Shown: positions 56,131 to 64,000 of the stretch, piece by piece
Layout: each line of letters starts with the position of its first letter
Numbering within the stretch: the first letter of the stretch is position 1
Assembly (NCBI GenBank): GCA_032622095.1
Contig: CP136067.1
Location: 58,257,899 to 58,321,898 of the forward strand
Reading direction: 5' to 3'
Length of the DNA: 64,000 bases
Origin: Siphonodentalium dalli
Taxonomy: Eukaryota; Mollusca; Scaphopoda; Gadilida; Siphonodentaliidae
The notes under the pieces: generated by a model
The model's input: only the letters and a program-made list of their open reading frames with translations
Databases searched by the model: none
What the model was told of the DNA's origin: nothing
Translations under genes and position numbers: made by a program

Positions 56131-56639
56131 TCACATGCCAAAGTAATCTGATACTAGGGATTTAACCCATGCATGAAAATGTATGCATTACATTGTGCAC
56201 CAGCACGGATTTATAACCAATGGATCTCAAGCGATCGACTCATTGAATCTCGCACCATAATTACAACATGAATTTATATAATAACTCAGTTGTTTTATGT
56301 AAAAAGTATCAAATAATAACATTCCATTCAAATTATCAAATTAAAAGTTCAAATATTAGTGATATCTAAATATATGCAAATTAGCCAACACCACAACTTG
56401 TGGTTTAAGCTTCTAGTATGTTTTTGTGATGTGAAATCACTGAATTCCTGCATAATGTTTGCTTGGAGAAGGAGATATTCTTGCCATATAAAATCTGGCA
56501 GGCTACAAACAATGTCACCAGGATGAGTGGGCAACATTGTGATTTGTGGACAGGCACGTGACAGGTCTTGGACCAATCAAAAGCCGGTTGAATAGGGAGG
56601 GTAACAATATAATTTGAACTGTATTTTTATATGGGTAAT

Positions 56640-57095
56640 CTATCCGCCAAACAAGAGATTGCACCGGTGGTGCTGACATACCCCCACGGTGGCAAATTCA
56701 AAGTGACAAAAAAAACAAACATTTATCAAATAAACAAAGAAAAATAACTTTAAAATGAAAAAACATGAACAAAACAATTGAATACTCAATTGATTGCCAT
56801 CATAGTGAACATTCATACCAAATTTCATTGCTATCTGTCAACCTGGTGGTGGAGATACCTGTAGACAAAAAACCAACACTTCCAAATCTACAAAGATGAA
56901 TAACTCTAGAACAGAAAAAACGATTGAACACTCAATAAGATGATTGGACACTCAATTGATTGCCCTCATAGTAGTGTTTGAGACATCTGCCGGACGGACG
57001 GAAAAATGGAGGGATAGATATCCGGACGGACCAAAGGATGGACGAGGTCAATCCAGTATACCCCCCATTCTCTTCAAGAGTAGGGGTATAAAAAC
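56640..57095 (+). repeat. Dispersed repeat with GGACGGAC tail
   Basis: It begins with CATACCCCCACGGTGGCAAA-like sequence, includes two related blocks with CTCAATTGATTGCC (near 56780 and 56955), and ends with GGACGGACGGAAAAATGG, CAGTATACCCCCC and AGAGTAGGGGTATAAAAAC. It has the same tail style as 6430-7130. No coding. Confidence 0.55.
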
Positions 57096-57099
57096 ATAG

Positions 57100-57975
57100 G
57101 ACAACTAATTAGTCATTCACCATAATAGTCAGCAAATTCGAAAAGGGGCATAACTCTGATAATATTCATTCAATTGAAGATATATTCAAACTTAAAGCTT
57201 AAACTTAAAATTATATTTTAATGTGAGAAATCCATATATACCAAATTTTAAAACAATCGGATGAATAAAACTAATGTTATCATGCAACACCAAATTAATC
57301 AGCAAATTCTAAGTCAAATAATGACAGTACCTGTAGCTAAGCAAGTCCCCATTAAGACCCAATACTCAGCCCCTAGTATAAATAGGTCACCACCTGTTAA
57401 CCCTACAAACATGGCAAATCCGCAATATCGACCACCTAACAACACTAACACAAATATCAAACTTGGGCTTACGCTCTAGATGGCTTCGGGGGCGTGTTTG
57501 AATGCCACCGGACGGAGTAGGAAATGCTTTGCGTACCCGTATTATAAGCCATTGAATAATTATCTCCTTCAAACAACTAACGAACATGCTAATATTGTAA
57601 AATTATTACACATGCATCACAAAATCAATTAGTCCACATGCCCTTAATCAAAGTGAACCCAAATTCTAACTTGACCTGTAATTTCATGTGAGTAGTCAAC
57701 AAGTCTTCAAAATAATTATAAGTAGACTTTTACCGACTCCAAACTAATTAGTAAATTCTAATATGCAGCCAGAAATTATCGGACCCAAATTTGATGTTCA
57801 GTATGATGGATGAGTACAGGTAGAAACAAGAGCTGGGCTGTCACCCAGTGCATACCCCCACGTGGAATACTGCCTAGTGTGGGCAGTAGAAAAATCATCA
57901 GCCCAGGTGATGGTGAACATCCATACCACTTTTCATCAAGATCCTATAACACATGGCTGAGATATATAATTTTTA
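57100..57975. other. Non-coding DNA; repeat start interrupted by element C
   Basis: 57815-57970 (CAAGAGCTGGGCTGTCACCC, CATACCCCCACGTGG) is the start of a repeat related to 56640-57095 and is interrupted by element C. The Asn/Pro-rich frame at 57261-57479 (plus) has no recognisable homology. Confidence 0.4.
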
Positions 57976-57977
57976 AA

Positions 57978-58267
57978 TTATAATTAATTTTTCCTGAAGG
58001 GAAGCCTGAAACTGAACTATATGAATTACATCTCCGGCCTTGTGTCAATCAGGAGGGTTTTTTGCTGTCCCGACTCCGCTCACATCCGTGCTCAGATTAG
58101 TCACGCGTGAATATGCCCAGGTAAATCCCGCATTCTAATTATCTAGCCAGTTTTTATTTCTGACTTAATCATGAGATTTGCGAGTCGCGTGGTTGGGAAT
58201 GGCACCACCATGGGAGGGATCTATGATAGTTCAGTTTCGGGCTTCCTTAAGGAAAAATTAATTATAG
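57978..58267. mobile_element. Element C, head hairpin unit
   Basis: A ~290-bp foldback: TATAATTAATTTTTCCTGAA, GGGAAGCCTGAAACTGAAC against its inverse at 58227-58267. The interior shares AGATTAGTCACGCGTGA and GGTTGGGAATGGCACCACCA with the hairpin of element A. It abuts the body of C. Confidence 0.7.
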
Positions 58268-58964
58268 TTTTCCACCAAGGAAAGCCCTTCAACTGAACTA
58301 TATGGATTAGAATGCAAGCCCAGGAGGAGGCACGAGCAATAAAGTTAATAAATATCCATATTCGATGGGAATGCACTCTTCTGAAACAGATTTCATGTAA
58401 ATGTGATTTAGTCATGAATCTGATATGATTATGTTACGTGAAAGAGCTCACAATTCAGATTCCGACATTGCTCAAACGTGGACCCCCACCCCCTTGTTTT
58501 TGGAAGAAACTTCCCAGGTAGTGCCATATAATTCATGCTAGCGAGACAACCGAGCAAGTATAACTTTTGAAGAGACTTCTTTTCCTTCACTTCTTCCGTC
58601 ACTTCATCCAAATTTCTTTGTCATCTTCTTCGCGCTCTCGACAGTTCAAATTTTGAACTGATGTCACATGTAGCCATTGTGTATGTCTTAAGATATCAGA
58701 ATGCTTATGATACACCAGGGAGCAACATAACTGGTATCTCATCGCAATTTGCTACTGAAATGTGGATAATAGCTAGGAATTTTATATGCTGTTATAAAAT
58801 GCTATCTAATCATGTCAATGTGAGGTTTTTATCATTGCATACCAGTATATGTAGAGATTAGAGAACACCACTGAGGACTTGATGAACAGGCATATAAGCA
58901 TCAGTGATCTACGATGGCGCACATGATAAAGTTTAGCAGAATGATCAAAGTTGCAATTTTTTAT

Positions 58965-59960
58965 GACTGGTGGAGGAGTAGCCTGGAGGTATCCCTCTAG
59001 AGGGTGTACGATTTCAGGGGATCGACTGGACCCAATCTGTGGGCCGCTGCATCGTGGGGAAGAGTCAGAAGGCTGCATCGTAGGGAAGAGTCAGAAGGCT
59101 GGTGCAGCTCTTGGAGGCACGCGACAACAAGTCTTCCCCACCCAGAACAGCCTCCAAAGGCTACAGTGCTGGAGCTTTCCTGTCTGACGTAAAGACTGGT
59201 ACTTTTGCGCAAACTGTTTAATTAAATTAAGCAATAGAGCTTTTGAAAGAAGTGTATACAAGAGATCAACCGCTGTCCTCGTCTTTTTTACAAAATCACA
59301 TTCCAGAGGATCTGCTATTTTACTTTATCTTTTTATGTCAGAATCCTCGTCCGACAGTGGGCCTGTGGACCCACTGTCGACCCGCGATTTTTGCTCATCG
59401 TCGTCAAACCTGCTGACGTCATGTGATGCAGAGAAAGCATGTCAGGATCGACGCCAGCAACAGAATTGGCTGCATCAAGTTGGGATACCATACTATGAAA
59501 GAGGCATACTCTGAAATGGTTTGACACAAGACAAATGCTCTCGCATTTGGGTTAAGGAGCTATTTCCTTTCCAAGGTCACCCCCTCCAAAAATTCTAGAG
59601 CACCATCAATGGCCCAGGTAGAGTAGGCTGCGCCCCCAAGGCCAGAAGGGCAGAGGAAATAAGTTCGGAGGAGCCACTTGACCAAAGGAAGCCCCTTCCA
59701 TGGAAAGCCCCAAATGCAGGTGGTCCTGACCAAACTGGAATAAATGTCGATGAGATACCACTATGATCACATGACGGCGGAGGAGCAGGCCCGGAGGTAT
59801 CCCGAAGGAGTACGATTCCAGGGGATCGACTGGACCCAATCTCGTGGAGATGTGGGCCACTGCACCATGGGGAAGAGTTAGAAGGCCATTTGGCTGGTGC
59901 GCTATTAGCAATAGCGGCACGTGTCAACGAGTCTTCCCCACCCAGAACAGCCTCCAAAGG
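58965..59960 (+). repeat. Direct duplication inside element C
   Basis: 58965-59165 and 59770-59960 share GGAGGTATCCC, GGGGATCGACTGGACCCAAT, GGGGAAGAGT and CCACCCAGAACAGCCTCCAA. The first copy has an extra internal repeat of GCATCGT(G/A)GGGAAGAGTC. Confidence 0.75.
59335..59514 (+). CDS. Small Ser-rich open frame inside element C
   Basis: A 59-codon frame beginning MSESSSDSGPVDPLSTRD and ending WLHQVGIPYYERGIL. It lies between the two duplicated segments of element C. The Ser/Asp-rich start looks protein-like, but I recognise no family, and no equivalent frame was found in A or B. It may be a remnant of an element-encoded protein or chance. Confidence 0.2.
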   Translation: MSESSSDSGPVDPLSTRDFCSSSSNLLTSCDAEKACQDRRQQQNWLHQVGIPYYERGIL

Positions 59961-60109
59961 CTACTTCCAGGTGCCCAATAATCGTGATGGCCTAAAAACA
60001 GATTGGTGGGAATCCATGCCAAAATCAATAAAAGGTCGGCCGATCACAGTGTCCCCCGACAACATGGCAAGTCGATGGCCGCTTTGTTAAAGAATTTTTT
60101 TTAAATGTC

Positions 60110-61060
60110 TATGGCCGCTTTGTTAAAGAAATTAAACCAGAGTTTCAAATCTCTACATTTAAAACTGTAGGAGGAGTTGATTACACCATGAAGGTACCCA
60201 ATCTCATCCAAAAGGCAAAAATGTTCCAAATTTTCTAAGTCAAAAACCCCCCGAAAATATGGAAAAAATGATATTTATTATTAGTTATATAGATGTTGCA
60301 AATCACCAACATGTTAGGAACAATATCCCAGAGTTTCAAATCTCTACATTTAAAACTGTAGGAGGAGTTGATTACACCATGAAGGTACCCAATCTCATCC
60401 AAAAGGCAAAAATGTTCCAAATTTTCTAAGTCGAAAACCCCCCAAAAATATGGAAAAAATTATATTTTTTATTAGCTATATAGATGTTGCAAATCATCAA
60501 CATGTTAGGAACAATATCCCAGAGTTTATAATCTCTACATTTAAAACTGTAGGAGGAGTTGATTACACCTTGAAGGTACCCAATCTCATCCAAAAGGCAA
60601 AAATGTTCCAAATTTTCTAAGTCAAAAACCCCCCTGAAAATATGGAAAAAATTATATTTTTAATTAGCTATATAGATGTTGCAAATCACCAACATGTTAG
60701 GAACAATATCCCAGAGTTTCAAATCTCTACATTTAATACTGTAGGAGGAGTTGATTACACCATGAAGGTACCCAATCTCATCCAAAAGGCAAAAATGTTC
60801 CAAATTTTCTAAGTCGAAAACCCCCCCAAAAATATGGAAAAAATTATATTTTTGATTAGCTATATAGATGTTGCAAATCACCAACATGTTAGGAACAATA
60901 TCCCAGAGTTTCAAATCTCTACGTTTAAAACTGTAGGAGGAGTTGATTACACCATGAAGGTACCCAATCTTGGACGCACGGACGGACGGACGCACAGACG
61001 GACGGACGGACGAGGGTCATTTCTATAGTCCTCCGACGGAAACGTCGGGGGACAACAATA
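60110..61060 (+). mobile_element. Element with 191-bp tandem core and hairpin tail
   Basis: About four and a half tandem units of 191-193 bp (ATGTTAGGAACAATATCCCA starts at 60311, 60502, 60693 and 60886). Each has ACTGTAGGAGGAGTTGATTA, ATGAAGGTACCCAATCT and GTC(A/G)AAAACCCCCC. The tail has GGACGGACGGACGCACAGAC and a hairpin CCTCCGACGGAAACGTCGGGGG. Units are very similar, suggesting recent expansion. Same architecture as 1.5-4.1 and 6.4-7.1 kb. It interrupts element C. Confidence 0.75.
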
Positions 61061-61719
61061 CTGATGGAAATTGCACTCTATGTGGAATAATAGTGTATCA
61101 ATGGGAATTTTCTCTAAAATTAATAATCGTACTGACACTACTATTAGGCACCTGAGAGTAAGGTGCCGGGACTATTACCCTGAAGATTGGTTTCCCGAAT
61201 CAACGATGGCAGCACCTGCCTACCACTGGTACTGACTGCCATAGCAGGACCGGGGGAGCCAGAACTGGTCCTGCCCGAGGTAAAGACTGGTACGGTTTGC
61301 TCAAAGTTTGTAATCATGGACTAATATGCCCTCACCCAACTATGACAAGTAACACACCCGTTATTGAGCAACCCGCACGGTGTGTGCATGGCCATCAAAG
61401 TCGAATCACGTTCGACTGCAAGACAAGACATGCTGTTAGTTATTACGAAGCAAGGTTAATATACAATACATTCTGTTAGTTATTTGAATTGAAAGTAAGG
61501 TTAATATAAAAATAACTTTATTCTCCTGGCCACGTGATCTTACCTGCTATAAATTGAATTACAGGTAAGATACTGTCTTTTCTTGTTTATGAGGACGATG
61601 AGTTCCGAATGCACATGTGCAAGAACAAGGTGGTTTCCGTTACGTAAGGTGAGGAGCCATGTTTAGAAGCTTTAGGAAAGTGCGCTGACAGCGGACGTGA
61701 CGATAGAAATGCCTTCATT

Positions 61720-62150
61720 TTCGTTATGCTTGTATCGAGTCTATTTGCCAGATAATCATTGGATATGCGGCAAGAGAAGGAGAAGAGCCATGTCTTGGCC
61801 TCTTTGGAATTATATTGGCAGTGGTTGTGCACAATATAAATGCTTTTCATGTAATCGCGCTTTAGACATGTGACAATACAAATGTAGTCCTTTCTGATAT
61901 TTGCCAGATAATCATTTGGATATGTGGCAATAGAAGGAAAAGAACCATGGAAATTATATTGGCAGTGGCCACGCGCAATATAAATGTGTTTCATGTAACT
62001 GCGCTTCATACATGAGTGAAAGCTATTTGTCAGATTATCGTTTCGATATGTGGAAATAGAAGTTAAAGAGCCAAGTGATGGACTCTATTGGAAAGACTAT
62101 TGGCAGTGATTCTGGAGCATGTGACAATATATATGCTTTCTACTTCGCTG
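61720..62150 (+). repeat. Tandem repeat inside element C, three units
   Basis: Units share (T/G)CCAGATAATCATT, GGATATG(T/C)GGCAA, AGAAG(G/A), AGAGCCATG, ATTGGCAGTGG and AATATAAATGC. One diverged unit is present in A at 16460-16600. The minus-strand frame at 61587-62009 is open across it, but the unit is not conserved as protein. Confidence 0.6.
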
Positions 62151-62820
62151 TTTGCCTTTACTATTCACTGATTAAAACCGCAAAGTATGTCAGTATTGGG
62201 GTGAAAACTGTTCACCATATGTAAGCATAGTCAGTTATGACGGCATAGTGTCTGGAGGCACTGATACCATATTATTGCCATGTACATGGTATGGAACTAT
62301 TACGGCTTGTAATACATGTTGCATTCTCGCTATTTTCTATGGATATTAGGTCCTACGGTATGATGGCATTGAGGCACATAAACCATAATATTTCAATGGG
62401 ACCGAATTATTTGAATTTATCTACAAACACGAATGTCTGAGGATATGAGGTCAGATGTTTCAAGTTGGTGACACAGTCGTTACATCATAAAGATTGACAA
62501 TTTTAATTGCTAAACTGTGGACGTCGGAAATCTTAAATCATCTGGCGGATGAGAATAAGGATAAACATTGATTTAATTGAAATTCAGTGAGATGCTGGCA
62601 AGTCAATAAATCGTTGCAACACCCTGACCATGCCCCTCATGAACAAGCTGCTCCGTATTGAAGACAAAGCTTTCCCGTTTTTACCAAGTTCCCATTGGAT
62701 ATGGTTACTTGCCACAAGTAGTCCAGTGGGCTCGCTTCAAGGCGAACATCCAAGATGGCTCCAAAGATTTCTTACCACGGGTAGAATCACCATTGTATAT
62801 TTAAGTAAAGTGAGCCAAGT

Positions 62821-63391
62821 GTAGCTGGAGTGTCAGGTTACTACGTGTTTGATTGATATTTCATTTGATAACAGAAACTTTTGAATGAAAATTGGTTGTC
62901 GTCAAGGCTTGTACATCAGGTTGTTCTTAGCCCCAATCAAACCAATCGCCTGACTTGTAGTAACCCAGACTGTTACAGCCATACTGTACATACATGGATG
63001 TAAAGAATGCAACTCTATATTTATATCAACAGACAACACGTCAATTTGAAGTGTGGTTATATATGTGATAACAAATATAATCTCCCTGTTACTGAGTGTT
63101 AGTAACTATTGTACTGATGATACAATGAGTTATAGGATATTTAATCGCGATAGACAAGGCAGAATTTTCTAAATACCTTGAAGTCGCGTAATATTTTATT
63201 ACATTTGCCATGTGTCTAATACAAGACCTCACGTTCATACATACTGGCGGGCGTAGATTCGCAGGTATTGATCGTTAAAACAATGTTACAGATCGCTCAG
63301 TCAAAAGAAATGTCAATTGTCATCACTATCTTTCGGATTTATTCATGTAAATTATTACAACGTCTTGATGAGAAAAACAAAAAACACGAAA
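62821..63391. other. Non-coding DNA between elements C and D
   Basis: No gene or repeat recognised. Confidence 0.4.
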
Positions 63392-63740
63392 ACAATATTT
63401 TTCTAAATAAGTAAAATATATATCTCCTAGAAGTATCTTGCCCACTGAACTATATGGTATATCCCCAATATTAACAAGGAAGGGTTAACAAAGCCGCGTT
63501 GAAAACGGAACGAAAATTCTGTGGTACATTTGATCCTGTTTCCTGACCGGTAACCTCTGATGACGTCATCTCCCAATGTCCATTTAAACTCGACGCCAGA
63601 TCGTTATTCTCACTTTTCCCCCATTAGGACATTCCTCGTGAGCGGGGTGGGTGGGTGCGAAACCCTGGGAGGGAGCTCAGAGTTCAGTGGGCAAGATACT
63701 TCTAGGAGATATATATTTTACTTATTTAGAAAAATATTGT
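63392..63740. mobile_element. Element D, head hairpin unit
   Basis: A 349-bp foldback with ACAATATTTTT...AAAATATTGT ends. Its arms match those of B (TAAGTAAAATATATATCTCC, TAGAAGTATCTTGCCCACTG). The right interior (AGGACATTCCTCGTGAGCGG, AACCCTGGGAGGGAGCTCAG) is nearly identical to B, while the left interior differs (contains TGATGACGTCATC). The flanking sequence is unrelated to that of B, which fixes the left terminus. Confidence 0.8.
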
Positions 63741-64000
63741 ACCTCCGTCAAAGGTATCTTGCCCACCGAACTATATGGTATAATATAGAATTTTCTGGCA
63801 GGTGGAGGCCACGAGGAAAAATAAACACCACTACGCACCTCAATCAAAGAACTGGATTGACCTGATAACCTACAATATATACAATATCACATAAGCCAAT
63901 GTATGTAATTACACCAGAAGACTAATACATGTTGGCCAGCTACCAGAGGGCCCAAACTAAACAAATAGTGGTGACTTGGATTGAATATCCTGCAAATAAA
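63741..64000. mobile_element. Element D, start of body, cut by window end
   Basis: It starts ACCTCCGTCAAAGGTATCTT and continues with CAGGTGGAGGCCACGAGG and AAAGAACTGGATTGACCTGA as in B. The window ends inside it. Confidence 0.75.

Larger units (their letters stand above)
58268..62820. mobile_element. Element C, body (4.5 kb or more, right end not found)
   Basis: It starts TTTCCACCAAGGAAAGCCC, CAACTGAACTATATGG and continues AGGAGGAGGCACGAGCAATA, as in A. Later blocks also follow the order seen in A: GCCAGATAATCA...GGCAGTGG near 61750-62110 matches 16460-16540, and TGGATATGGTTACTTGCCA near 62696 matches 16773-16792. The inverted right end seen in A and B was not found, so C is truncated or its end is beyond recognition. 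A 191-bp tandem array (60110-61060) is inserted or expanded inside it. Confidence 0.6.

Overview
The window looks like AT-rich, intron-bearing genomic DNA from a marine lophotrochozoan, most likely a bivalve mollusc. Two things suggest this. The only recognisable cellular gene is a split animal gene with canonical GT-AG introns. Most of the rest is made of short-terminal-repeat elements with internal 160-190 bp tandem cores and GGACGGAC-type tails, the style known from bivalve pearl/HINE elements. The species cannot be named from the sequence. There are no rRNA or tRNA genes, no CRISPR, no operons and no bacterial-style coding.

The gene is on the minus strand. Eight exons (51769 down to 27898) join in frame and give about 260 residues of a harmonin (USH1C) homologue: a coiled coil (exons at 51.7, 40.5 and 38.9 kb), a linker (37.6 and 34.9 kb), then most of the third PDZ domain (32.8, 31.2 and 28.0 kb). 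The N-terminal domain, PDZ1 and PDZ2 would lie to the right of 51.8 kb and were not found before the window ends. The exon closing PDZ3 should lie left of 27.9 kb and was not recognised. Harmonin is a scaffold that ties cadherins, myosin VII and actin together in stereocilia and microvilli.

Layout, left to right. 0-1.5 kb: foldback element and a 40-bp tandem repeat carrying octamer motifs. 1.5-4.1 kb: a pearl/HINE-like element with a ~160-bp core array. 4.1-7.2 kb: poly-G tract, foldbacks and a 170-bp array. 7.2-13.8 kb: mostly single-copy AT-rich DNA with a 16-bp minisatellite, a foldback and a promoter-like CpG-containing patch. 13.86-20.85 kb: large element A. 21.45-24.02 kb: a 2.6-kb element with ~150-bp inverted ends. 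25-26.7 kb: a TTAA-flanked MITE, a palindrome and a duplicated segment. 27.9-51.8 kb: the harmonin exons, with introns full of elements; the 11.2-kb intron between the first two exons holds large element B (5.2 kb), a Mutator-like element with perfect ends and a second pearl-like element. 52-58 kb: dispersed repeats. 57.98-62.8 kb: element C. 63.39 kb to the end: the start of element D.

The most interesting signal is the family formed by A, B, C and D. Each begins with a ~290-350 bp foldback hairpin directly abutting a body of several kb. In A and B the body ends in an inverted copy of sequence taken from the hairpin unit. All four share a CACTGAAC(TATATGG) motif just inside their ends and several internal blocks, but have no recognisable transposase. 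I could not place them in a known superfamily.
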